NCBI RefSeq assembly: GCF_000971985.1
Contig: NZ_LAQQ01000001.1
Location: 248,001-312,000 of the forward strand
Length of the DNA: 64,000 nt
Reading direction: 5' to 3'
From: Paenibacillus dauci
Lineage (GTDB): Bacteria; Bacillota; Bacilli; Paenibacillales; Paenibacillaceae
Below are positions 53,479 to 61,632 of this stretch, in pieces. The stretch's first letter is position 1, and each line of letters starts with the position of its first letter. A program made the translations under genes and the position numbers. The notes below the pieces were generated by a model. That model worked only from the letters and a program-made list of their open reading frames with translations, ran no database searches and was not told the DNA's origin.

Positions 53479-55092
53479 TTATTGAAAGCTCATTAATTCA
53501 AAGGGCAGCTCGTATTGTGTCTGCTTGAATGAAATATGCTGCAGATTGCTTGGTGCAACGACCGTAATATTACCGTTGGTAAGCGGGATAAAGACCGCTT
53601 CCTTATGAACCGTACGCAGAATATCCGCATAGAGTGCTTTGCGTTTTTGTTCGTCCGACGATACCATCACCTGATTGATTTTTTCATATAGCTGTCCGGA
53701 TTGGGCAATACCCTGAGTTGTATGCAAATACGCATTTTCAGAAGTGAATCCCGAAATGGTACTCTGCGGATCGTAAGCCAATCCCCAGGTCTGATTGAAC
53801 AGCAGATCATACTCGCCTGTTGTTCGGCGGTTGGCGATCGAGGCAGATTCTTCACCAACCAGCTTCAACTGTATTCCAATCGAGGCAGCCGCACTCTGGA
53901 TCAGCTCCGCCTGGATTTTCTGCGAAGAAGAGTTGCTGTCATAGTACATGCTCATGCTTAGTGGCACGCCGTTTTTGCTTCGGGTTCCGCTGCCGGCATC
54001 CAGTTTCCAGCCTGCCTGTTCCAGAAGTGACCCTGCTTTTGCCAGATCGTAGCTTCTTGTTTCCAGCGGTACATCCGCATTATTTACATTACTGGAAAAG
54101 AGGGTGTTCGCAGCTGTCTCGGTACCGCCCATAATATCGCGGCTGATTGTCTCTCGATCGACCGCATGCCAGAGTGCCTGCCGAACAGCCGTCTCATGAA
54201 CCGGACTGCCGGATCGGCTGCTGTTGGCGACGATCATCTTGGTGTTCATCGATTCACTTCGTACAATCTGATAATCCCCGGATGCTTCCAGCTGCTTCAT
54301 GGCTTCCACATCCATACTGTCTGCTCCGCGGTCATCGGTAAAAGCAAAGTTCACTTCTCCTTTTTGTAGGGCCAGGAATGTTGTTTCTCCTGCCGGCAGT
54401 ACTTTGGCAGTAATTTTATGGATCGAAGGTGCTCCGTTCCAGTAGTCAGTATTAGCTTCGAATGTTGCGTACTGCTCCGGTTCATGGGCTGTGAGTACAT
54501 AGGGGCCGGTACCATGGTAGCCGTTGACTCCATTCATCGTCTCTCCATTTTTGAAATCCTTGGGTGATAGGAATACATACGGGCGAGTCATGGACAGTTC
54601 TGCCAGAGCAGGATAATACGGTTCGGACAAGGTTAACTGAACGGTATGCTCATCGATCACTTTGCACTCCACAATTTTTGTGGATAATTTGATCCAGGAA
54701 TGCTTCTCCGCATTATGCTGAACAGCGTCAATATTTTGTTTGACCGCTTCGGCATTAAAGGGTTCGCCATCATGGAACTTTACGTCCTGATGCAGATGAA
54801 AGGTGTATACTTTGCCGTCTTTGGAGATTTCCCAGGAGGATGCAAGCAGCGGCTTGATTCCTTCACTCGTGTTCTCTACCAGTGATTCGTATACCATCCC
54901 CTGAGCCGGCATTGATCCGGTGTACAGATGGGGATTCATATCATTAATATCTTTGGCGGTAGCATAGGTTATTTCGTTGTTGGAAGCAGAAGCTGTAGGG
55001 CGGGATGAAGATTCACCTGCAGGGGAGCAGGCAGACAGGATCGTAGCCGCCAGTGCAATCAGCAGCATGATTTTGGCAAATGACTTGGACAT
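53479..55092 (-). CDS. cntA: Metallophore-binding lipoprotein CntA
   Basis: A 537-residue solute-binding lipoprotein (signal MSKSFAKIMLLIALAATI, lipobox LSAC), family 5 of extracellular binding proteins. Examples are ATAKDINDMNPHLYTGSM, AEAVKQNIDAV, and MNGVNGYHGTGPYVL. S. aureus CntA (532 residues) captures staphylopine loaded with metal and delivers it to CntBC. The length agrees. It follows cntM by 13 bases. Confidence 0.92.
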   Translation of the reverse strand: MSKSFAKIMLLIALAATILSACSPAGESSSRPTASASNNEITYATAKDINDMNPHLYTGSMPAQGMVYESLVENTSEGIKPLLASSWEISKDGKVYTFHLHQDVKFHDGEPFNAEAVKQNIDAVQHNAEKHSWIKLSTKIVECKVIDEHTVQLTLSEPYYPALAELSMTRPYVFLSPKDFKNGETMNGVNGYHGTGPYVLTAHEPEQYATFEANTDYWNGAPSIHKITAKVLPAGETTFLALQKGEVNFAFTDDRGADSMDVEAMKQLEASGDYQIVRSESMNTKMIVANSSRSGSPVHETAVRQALWHAVDRETISRDIMGGTETAANTLFSSNVNNADVPLETRSYDLAKAGSLLEQAGWKLDAGSGTRSKNGVPLSMSMYYDSNSSSQKIQAELIQSAAASIGIQLKLVGEESASIANRRTTGEYDLLFNQTWGLAYDPQSTISGFTSENAYLHTTQGIAQSGQLYEKINQVMVSSDEQKRKALYADILRTVHKEAVFIPLTNGNITVVAPSNLQHISFKQTQYELPFELMSFQ

Positions 55093-55105
55093 AATGATTC
55101 TCTCC

Positions 55106-56403
55106 TTAGTGAACAGGCTGAATAGTACTGCAGATCCTGTTCAGATCTTCATGGAAATTTTGTACTGTGAATGCAGATGATAGAGATTGTTCCGAATGGT
55201 TCTGTGCATACTCCCGAATCGTATATTCATATCGGCGGATAAACTCATCGATCATTGGACAGGGAGTACTCGTGTGACGGGCAATTCCCTGTATCATTTT
55301 GATTCGGTAATAGTCTTCTTGCGGCATACGCGGAATATCCAGCTCACCCTCCTGATTGATAAATACCTGACGGAACGGTACAGCAGAGAAGTCGAAATAT
55401 CTTCCTTGGCGATCCGGTTCGGAAAAAGGATCAATGAGTAGTGATGCGTAGCGGATATACAGTAAATACTGCTGATGAATCGTATCCAGCTGATCAAAAT
55501 TATCGATATCCTGACGTTTCAGACTTTCCGACCGCACTGGATAATTATCGTCAATCATAAACTTCAGCAGATTGATACCGGAGATATCCAGCTTCTTCAG
55601 AATGGATGTGATCTCTTGCCACTGGGTGAGCATGCTTCGAATCAGCTCCTGGGTGATCGGGCCTTCCGGATACAATTTGTAGACATATCTCGGAATCGAA
55701 TCCTCACCAAAAATGGCTTGTAGTGCAATATCATTCATGAACAGCGGCGGATGCACATACAGAGAGATATTCCTCGTCTCCGCTTCCAGCGGTGAATCCA
55801 TCATCTGCAGCTGCACCCCCAATCGATGATACATTTCCTGTAAATAGATGAGTCGGGGAGACTTTCCTTGTACGGAACCGGCATAGATTTTCTTTTTGAC
55901 CGCTGTCGTCAGTACGGTACAAGAAGGTTGTTGATGTGCCCAGCGTGTATCCCCATGGTAGGTGGAGAAGCTGATCACTTCGGTTGCCGGATTGAATTGC
56001 TTTATGTAATGATGAACCAGATGACCTGAGCCAAAGGTTGGCGAGATGAGTAGAATAGAACGAACATGCTGTAGAACTTCCCTGTCGATCTGCTTCAGTA
56101 CAGTCGTATAGGCATCTGTCGTTACAGCGAGGATCAGTGTATCCCATTGCCCGGTGATATCTAGATATCCGGTATATCTATGATCCATCCGGCATTGCCC
56201 TGCCATGCGGTGATGCTGTTCGTTCTGAATATGAACTCAACTACTCCGCCGCTCTTTTCCAGTGCGTCCATAAGCTGTGCCGAACGGGATGATGGTCTAC
56301 CGGCAATTCCGATCGTACAATTCAGCTGATTTTTCAGCATCACCGCCAATTGAATCGCTACCGGTCCTGTGCCCAGCAGCAGCACATTGCCGAATACATT
56401 CAT
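55106..56403 (-). CDS. cntM: Opine dehydrogenase CntM, interrupted by an apparent one-base frameshift
   Basis: Last enzyme of the pathway: it reductively joins the CntL product to a 2-oxo acid. The N-terminal part (from 56403, overlapping the cntL stop by four bases) has the Rossmann motif LLLGTGPVAIQLA and IAGRPSS. It stops at 56161. The rest continues in the -1 frame from about 56176-56184 to 55106, with LILAVTTDAY, LISPTFGSGH, VISFSTYHGDTR, SLYVHPPLFMND and VYKLYPEGPIT. Alignment to S. aureus CntM from memory is continuous across the shift, so one base is missing or the ribosome slips. Arg36 equals the S. aureus Arg33 that favours NADPH. Asp in YHGDTR equals Asp150 that selects pyruvate. 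No classic slippery heptamer is visible at the junction. Confidence 0.88.
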
Positions 56404-57203
56404 TGTGCAGACTCCTTTCGGTACAGAGCGATATCAAACACCTGATCCGGTCGCAATATCGTTTCGGTTAGCTTCCATTTCCGGGGATCGGTTTCCTGTA
56501 AAGGGAAATTAAACAGCGATTTGAGATCATTGCCATACCTCATGGCTACGACAACTTTGCGGTTGGTTAAAGGATATAATCGATCTAGAATATCGTATTT
56601 CTGCGCAACGGTAGAACTGAAAATGATATGAGTAGCCGTACCCGTAACATCGAGCTCTTCTACTGGAGCAGACAGCAGCCGTATATTTAGTTCCGGTCCC
56701 AATTGATCGATAACGGATCTTCCCAGTTGAATCGATTCTTCGTCAATATCTATTCCGATCACTTCAGCCCCTGTACGTCTTGCAATAAGCATTGGTGTCA
56801 TAGGGAACGAGCCGGAGCCGATCATCAGTACCCGTGATTCGCCGGTGACTTGCACTCCGCCAAACTCCTGCTCGATACAGGATTCGATATTTTTGAAATA
56901 ATCAGTGATTCCGCTGCTGCCTTCCAGCAATTTCAGTGCACGGTATTTCTCCATCAACGCTACACACCAGGCAGAGATATGTCTTAGATCCTCTGCGATC
57001 AGAGACAGATGCACAGCTTCCTCATCCTGTAATCGCTCCCATATCTGCTGATGATGCGGATCGGTAATAAAACGCGAGTAATCATCGATCAACTTCTGCA
57101 GCTCCATATGATGGGTCATCGTCTGATCATACTGGGCGGCTGCCTGCTGAAATGAATCCCGGTAATAATTCAGACTATCCTGTATACTTGCCAGCTTCTC
57201 CAT
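56400..57203 (-). CDS. cntL: Nicotianamine synthase-like enzyme CntL
   Basis: A 267-residue enzyme that transfers an aminobutyrate group from S-adenosylmethionine to histidine. The SAM-binding Rossmann segment is VLMIGSGSFPMTPMLIARRTG with GIDIDEESIQLG, followed by THIIFSSTVAQKYDIL, as in bacterial nicotianamine synthase-like proteins. The N-terminal 100 residues are helical. The order cntK-cntL-cntM matches S. aureus. It starts 94 bases after cntK and its stop overlaps the cntM start. Confidence 0.92.
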   Translation of the reverse strand: MEKLASIQDSLNYYRDSFQQAAAQYDQTMTHHMELQKLIDDYSRFITDPHHQQIWERLQDEEAVHLSLIAEDLRHISAWCVALMEKYRALKLLEGSSGITDYFKNIESCIEQEFGGVQVTGESRVLMIGSGSFPMTPMLIARRTGAEVIGIDIDEESIQLGRSVIDQLGPELNIRLLSAPVEELDVTGTATHIIFSSTVAQKYDILDRLYPLTNRKVVVAMRYGNDLKSLFNFPLQETDPRKWKLTETILRPDQVFDIALYRKESAQ

Positions 57204-57297
57204 GGGACATCACTCCAATTTCGTTATTATAGTCAGAGGCTTCAGTGGGTTGATTTTGTCATGCCAGGACAAAACCATCTATTGAACAAGACAATGA

Positions 57298-58134
57298 TTA
57301 CGCGTGAATAAATGCTTTGCCTTTTGCCACAATCCCAACCGTACCTTCAATCTCCAATTTGCTCAGGCCTTGCTGTCCGTAATCGGCAGCCACATGAATT
57401 GTATCGCCTGGCTGCCTTATATCAGCAGTGATATTTCTTCGATGTTTCCACGCCAGATAGGCTCCCATAGAGGCAGTACCCGAACCACATCCTCTTTCCC
57501 AGATCAGACTATCCAGCAGCGGTACGTAGATGAGCGGCGCCATTTCTCCAGACTTTGCATCATAGAGCATCATGCCTATCAGACTGAATCGATCATCAAC
57601 ATCTACCGTGCGGACCAATGCTTCAGCTTCTTCCCGAATCGCATTGCTGAACTGCTGGACTTCCATGACGAGGTGTATAGCATCATGATAGATCAGCTCG
57701 GTAGCCTCCCAATTTCGCTCTCCATATTGCAGGGTTCGGAGATGGATCTTCTCGGGTACAGGCATCGAGATTCGGCAGTGATATCCATCTTCATCCCAAC
57801 GAACCTGACAGTCAATCAGCTGATCGGTCCCGGAGGTCTCCAGCAGAATATGACTTGTATCCAGTGGACTCACTCCTCGCTCTGCTGCCAGTAATGCTGC
57901 CAACGCCATACAGGCATTTCCACAAAATTCGCCCCCAGCCATTCGCAAATAGGCAGCTGCATTTGGATATTGTACCGATTCCTCTACAAAACCAACCTGT
58001 TCGGCATGCACACTGTCGTAAGACATCAGCCTTGCAGCGATATGCAAATGATCTTCTACCGGATGCCGGCTCTTCACCAGAACAGTCATATTTTGCGTAG
58101 GACTGCATTTTACAAAATCCACTTCTTGCTTCAT
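57298..58134 (-). CDS. cntK: Histidine racemase CntK
   Basis: A 278-residue member of the diaminopimelate-epimerase fold with both catalytic cysteines visible in GGEFCGNACMA (about residue 72) and WERGCGSGTASMG (about 216). In S. aureus CntK converts L-His to D-His for staphylopine. Pathways without cntK use L-His (pseudopaline). The operon context, with cntL immediately downstream, rules in histidine rather than diaminopimelate. The ATG has AGGAG upstream and the promoter region carries a Zur-like box. Confidence 0.92.
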   Translation of the reverse strand: MKQEVDFVKCSPTQNMTVLVKSRHPVEDHLHIAARLMSYDSVHAEQVGFVEESVQYPNAAAYLRMAGGEFCGNACMALAALLAAERGVSPLDTSHILLETSGTDQLIDCQVRWDEDGYHCRISMPVPEKIHLRTLQYGERNWEATELIYHDAIHLVMEVQQFSNAIREEAEALVRTVDVDDRFSLIGMMLYDAKSGEMAPLIYVPLLDSLIWERGCGSGTASMGAYLAWKHRRNITADIRQPGDTIHVAADYGQQGLSKLEIEGTVGIVAKGKAFIHA

Positions 58135-58189
58135 GACTCATCTCCTCTCATTAGTTCGTTAGAGAAGTACCATGTCCTCTGAATAATAA

Positions 58190-58204
58190 TAGTAATGATT
58201 ACGA
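58190..58204 (-). promoter_or_regulatory. Zur-like operator of the cnt operon
   Basis: The minus strand reads TCGTAATCATTACTA, 14 of 15 matches to the Bacillus Zur consensus TCGTAATnATTACGA as I recall it. It lies about 8 to 22 bases downstream of the predicted transcription start, a position suited to repression. A second dyad (58199-58213, around ACGATTATCGT) overlaps it and could be another site for a Fur-family protein. Confidence 0.72.
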
Positions 58205-58218
58205 TTATCGTTAATAAG

Positions 58219-58246
58219 AATATAATAGTTTAATAAATAATGTCAA
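58219..58246 (-). promoter_or_regulatory. Promoter of the cnt operon
   Basis: On the minus strand TTGACA (58246-58241) and TATATT (58224-58219) are separated by 16 bases, giving a transcription start near 58212, upstream of the Zur-like box and cntK. Confidence 0.7.
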
Positions 58247-58287
58247 CAATTCTTTTTAATGACTACTATTCCATCTCATAAAAACAC

Positions 58288-58347
58288 AAAAAGCATAAGC
58301 ATCCGAATCACTGCATTACATACAGCTTTTCCGATGTTTATGCTTTT
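58288..58347 (-). terminator. Terminator of the AraC/LysE genes
   Basis: AAAAGCATAAGCATC (58289-58303) pairs with GATGTTTATGCTTTT (58333-58347) with one mismatch across a 29-base loop, with T residues on the minus side. Confidence 0.65.
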
Positions 58348-58419
58348 CAGCCTCGTTTATCAGGCATCTATAGTGGAAAAAGGAAAACCAGTGCACCCAG
58401 CAGGATCGGTCCAATACCG

Positions 58420-59205
58420 CTAACCAAGATGAGTCATATATTCAAACGCCGTAGTGCCATACACACTTTTGAAATGTTTGTTCAGATGTGTCAGATCCAC
58501 AAATCCGCATTCTGCCACCGCCGAGTAAATATCCCGGTTCTTTTCGATTAACCGCTTGGCGCGTTCAAGCTTGCAATTGAGAAAATACTGGTATGGCGAA
58601 ATCCCGGTATGCATTTTGAAAAACCGGATAAACTGGAATTTGGACAATCCTAACTCCTCGCAGATCTCTTCCAGTCGCAGTACGGTCTCCAGGTTATCAT
58701 GGATCATATATTTGGCTGCCCGGAGCATGCCATTATCTGCTTTGTAGCTAGTAGAGAGATTTGTCTCTGCCAGTCCATCTGTGAGAGAGACGAGTCGTTC
58801 ACTGCATAGTGCTTCATCTTTTTCATTTAGGATGCTGTGCGCCAGCGCGATAATCCGCTGTTTGAGCTGTTGATCATATACGATTGGCGCAGCAAAGCGC
58901 ATGATTTCCTTTTTCTCCATGGCTTCCAGCAGCAATGGCGGATCGATATACAGCATGACATAATCCAGTCCATTACGATCATGTGCCATCCCATCATGAG
59001 CCTGCTCGGGGTTAAACAGCATGACTCCGTTCTGATGAGATAACTGCAAGCTTCCGTCCATCGTGAAATGCTGAATTCCCCGCAGGGTTACACCCATGGC
59101 GTATTCCTGATGGGAGTGTCTTTTGTATGTGAAATCAGTAATACTTGCAGATAAAGCCGTGATACCTGCCGACTGTTTGTAAATGAATTTCTCCAAAATG
59201 ATCAC
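58420..59205 (-). CDS. AraC family transcriptional regulator linked to a LysE exporter
   Basis: A 261-residue regulator: N-terminal cupin-like sensor (RHSHQEYAMGVTLRGIQHF, FNPEQAHDGMAHD) and C-terminal AraC domain (LRLEEICEELGLSKFQFIRFFKM, HTGISPYQYFLN, SAVAECGFVDLTHLNKHFK). It lies 15 bases downstream of a LysE family exporter gene on the same strand, a pairing in which the regulator often senses the exported amino acid. It is not obviously linked to the cnt operon downstream. Confidence 0.88.
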   Translation of the reverse strand: MIILEKFIYKQSAGITALSASITDFTYKRHSHQEYAMGVTLRGIQHFTMDGSLQLSHQNGVMLFNPEQAHDGMAHDRNGLDYVMLYIDPPLLLEAMEKKEIMRFAAPIVYDQQLKQRIIALAHSILNEKDEALCSERLVSLTDGLAETNLSTSYKADNGMLRAAKYMIHDNLETVLRLEEICEELGLSKFQFIRFFKMHTGISPYQYFLNCKLERAKRLIEKNRDIYSAVAECGFVDLTHLNKHFKSVYGTTAFEYMTHLG

Positions 59206-59220
59206 CTCTCCAGCCGTGAA

Positions 59221-59823
59221 TTATATCCATAGCATGACAGCCGCATAGATCAGAAAAAGAGTCATGACCAGATTGGCGATCCGCTGATGCCGCTGTAAAA
59301 ACTGTTTAAAAATTGTACCAAACATTACCCACGTTGCATAGGCAAGAAATCCGATACAGGTAATGCCGAGCACCCCTATCATGAGTCCGGTAGCCTCTGG
59401 ATTATATGGCATAATAAAGGTCGGAATAACGGTCATCGTAAACAGGATGACTTTTGGATTTACAAACTGGGTTATAAAACCAGAGCGGAATGTCCCCATC
59501 TGACTGAACGTACCCGGTGCAGATGATTTGGATCTGCGTGAAATCTGGTATGCCAGATACAGCATATACAGACTGCCGATCATCTGCATACCAATCAGTA
59601 TTTTGGGTAATAGAACAGCGAGTAGACCACTCAATAATGCCGATGCTGTCAACAGCAATCCGAATGCGAGCGTAGCACCATACGTATAACGAAGTGCCTT
59701 CGCTGTGCCTTCCTTTTGCGAAATGGAGAGAATCATAATATTGCTTGGTCCAGGTGTGAAGGTGACGATGAAGCAGTACAATAAAAAAGACAGGATACTG
59801 ATGAGAAAAACCCCTTTCTGCAT
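59221..59823 (-). CDS. LysE/RhtB family amino acid exporter
   Basis: A 200-residue protein with about six helices. The LysE-family opening (YCFIVTFTPGPSNIMILSIS, then KALRYTYGATLAFG) and FVNPKVILFTMTVIPTF near residue 120 are diagnostic. Substrates in this family are amino acids such as lysine, threonine or homoserine; the exact one is unknown. The start codon has a weak ribosome binding site. It is followed by the AraC regulator gene. Confidence 0.88.
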   Translation of the reverse strand: MQKGVFLISILSFLLYCFIVTFTPGPSNIMILSISQKEGTAKALRYTYGATLAFGLLLTASALLSGLLAVLLPKILIGMQMIGSLYMLYLAYQISRRSKSSAPGTFSQMGTFRSGFITQFVNPKVILFTMTVIPTFIMPYNPEATGLMIGVLGITCIGFLAYATWVMFGTIFKQFLQRHQRIANLVMTLFLIYAAVMLWI

Positions 59824-59948
59824 GTTGTCGGTGTTTTTTACATCACTATACCTGCCTTTAGAGAATGGCTATAGTATATTATTGCAGACAGACGAAAAAG
59901 AAATACGTCTGTTTATATCATTTCTTAATGGGTGGTAATAGAAAAACA

Positions 59949-59987
59949 GAAAACCCACAGCGCCATAATGAGGCACTGCGGGTTTTC
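59949..59987 (-). terminator. Terminator of the aldo/keto reductase gene
   Basis: GAAAACCCaCAG pairs with CTGcGGGTTTTC, plus an inner GCC/GGC pair, with a T run on the minus strand. Confidence 0.85.
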
Positions 59988-60027
59988 TTTATTTTCCACC
60001 ATTGATAAGCGTGATGGTTCGACTCTG

Positions 60028-60903
60028 TTATTCCTGTTCGGAGAGTTTGTCGAGTGTAGCAAAATCTTCATCGCTCAGCTGCAAATTCGCTGCTTCAATA
60101 TTCTCGTCCAGATGGGACACGGTCGATGTACCCGGAATCGGCAGAATGACTGGCGAACGACGTAGTAACCAGGCAAGCGCGATCTGTGCCGGTTTGGCAT
60201 TCAGCTTTTTGGAGATTTCGTCCAGCGGACCGCCTTCGCGGGCGAGTTTACCGGTTGCAAGCGGGAACCATGGGATAAAGGCGATATTTTGCTTTTGCGC
60301 TTCATTCAGCAGGTCTTCCGATTTGCGGGTGGACAGATTGTACAGATTTTGCACAGATGCTATTTGGGTGATTTTGCTGGCTGCCTGCAGTTCTTCTACA
60401 TTTACTTCACTTAGTCCGATATGACGAATTTTGCCTTCCTGGCGCAGCTTTTCCAGTTCGCCAAGTTGTTCTTCCAGCGGTACTTGAGGATCGATTCGGT
60501 GCAATTGGAACAGATCGATCCGCTCTAGTCCAAGATGTCGCAGGCTCAGTTCCGCCTGTTGACGCAAATATTCCGGACGTCCCACCGGACGCCAATCATC
60601 CGGACCTGAACGAGTCAGACCCGCTTTGGTTGCAATAATCAGTCCATCCTTATATGGATGTAGCGCTTTACGAATTAACTGTTCGGCTACAAACGGACCG
60701 TAGGAATCTGCCGTATCAATAAAATTAACACCCAGCTCTACGGCGCGCTGTAATACACGCACTGCTTCATCCGGATCTTTCGGATCACCCCATACCCCTT
60801 TGCCGGTCAATTGCATACTTCCATAACCAAGACGATTAACTTCCAGATCGCCGCCGATCTTGAACGTGCCAGCAGCAGCGGCATTCAGGTTTTCGGTTGT
60901 CAT
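60028..60903 (-). CDS. Aldo/keto reductase
   Basis: A 291-residue NADPH-dependent oxidoreductase. The catalytic tetrad is visible as Asp and Tyr in FIDTADSYG, Lys in IIATKAGL and His in FQLHRID. Other family marks are GYGSMQLTG and [10 protein letters not shown]. The start at 60903 (MTTENL) is supported by GAGGTG; six upstream codons are unsupported. The substrate is unknown. It is transcribed alone. Confidence 0.92.
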   Translation of the reverse strand: MTTENLNAAAAGTFKIGGDLEVNRLGYGSMQLTGKGVWGDPKDPDEAVRVLQRAVELGVNFIDTADSYGPFVAEQLIRKALHPYKDGLIIATKAGLTRSGPDDWRPVGRPEYLRQQAELSLRHLGLERIDLFQLHRIDPQVPLEEQLGELEKLRQEGKIRHIGLSEVNVEELQAASKITQIASVQNLYNLSTRKSEDLLNEAQKQNIAFIPWFPLATGKLAREGGPLDEISKKLNAKPAQIALAWLLRRSPVILPIPGTSTVSHLDENIEAANLQLSDEDFATLDKLSEQE

Positions 60904-60981
60904 ATGAAAAACACCTCTCATTTACGGATTAGGATTTGCTTACTATTCTATACCTAATTATATATTTACCCTTAATGTCGT

Positions 60982-60999
60982 CTTTTTATCGATAAAAAG
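60982..60999 (-). terminator. Weak hairpin after the 61045-61557 gene
   Basis: A self-complementary CTTTTTATCGATAAAAAG element between two minus-strand genes, AT-rich, of uncertain strength. Confidence 0.35.
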
Positions 61000-61044
61000 G
61001 ATATTATTTTTTGAGGTGGTTTTTGCAGCATGTGACCGATAGTA

Positions 61045-61557
61045 TCATGATTTAGCGAGAGCAAGTTCTTGCAGCGCTTCGGTAGCAACTTTCCGAATGA
61101 CCGGATTATCGTAAGCTTCATACACTGTAACAATCGGGATGTATTTGCGATTATAAGTAAGTCCCAATGCACATAAAGCATTAGCTAACACTTCTACTTT
61201 GGATTGATCTGTAGGATCATTCTGCAGATCCAGTTCGAAGTTTCCAACATGCTGTGCCAGAATATCCAGCTTTTGCTGACCATATTGGCACAGCAAATCC
61301 AGAATATCCATTTGAATCTCGGAAGATTCCTCTACAAATAAGTGCTGCTGCAGCAAAATGATAATCTGGTCAGTATAAGGAAGCTGATAACCAAACCATG
61401 GATCGAGAAAGCGATCCATACAAAACAATAAATTCTGTTTTTCCCGATGATTTTCTTTTTCCAAAAAGTCTTTAATACTATCAACGCCTGATTGGATAAT
61501 ATCCATGTGCTGCTTGGTGTAGCTAGTATATTGTATAGAGGTAGAGTCCAAGGTCAT
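61045..61557 (-). CDS. Hypothetical alpha-helical (HEAT-like) protein
   Basis: A 170-residue soluble protein made of paired helices (SIKDFLEKENHREKQNLLFC, DQIIILLQQHLFVEE, EVLANALCALGLTYNR, VIRKVATEALQELALAKS), the last of which reads like a HEAT-repeat unit. No family is recognised. GGAG lies very close to the ATG. It follows the large TerD-like protein gene by about 75 bases and may form a functional pair with it. Confidence 0.6.
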   Translation of the reverse strand: MTLDSTSIQYTSYTKQHMDIIQSGVDSIKDFLEKENHREKQNLLFCMDRFLDPWFGYQLPYTDQIIILLQQHLFVEESSEIQMDILDLLCQYGQQKLDILAQHVGNFELDLQNDPTDQSKVEVLANALCALGLTYNRKYIPIVTVYEAYDNPVIRKVATEALQELALAKS

Positions 61558-61632
61558 TACTCCTTTATGAGCGTATTTGCTTTATGAGAGAACGGTTGTG
61601 AACCATTATATCTTTGCTCGAGATAATGCTTC

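Noticed and set aside
56100-56300. Programmed -1 frameshifting in cntM
   Set aside because: No X-XXY-YYZ slippery heptamer or strong downstream hairpin is visible at the junction, so a base error or mutation is more likely, though not excluded.
57298-58134. Diaminopimelate epimerase (dapF) for the racemase
   Set aside because: The fold and both cysteines fit, but the gene is first in an operon with cntL and cntM behind a Zur-like box, which points to histidine racemase CntK.
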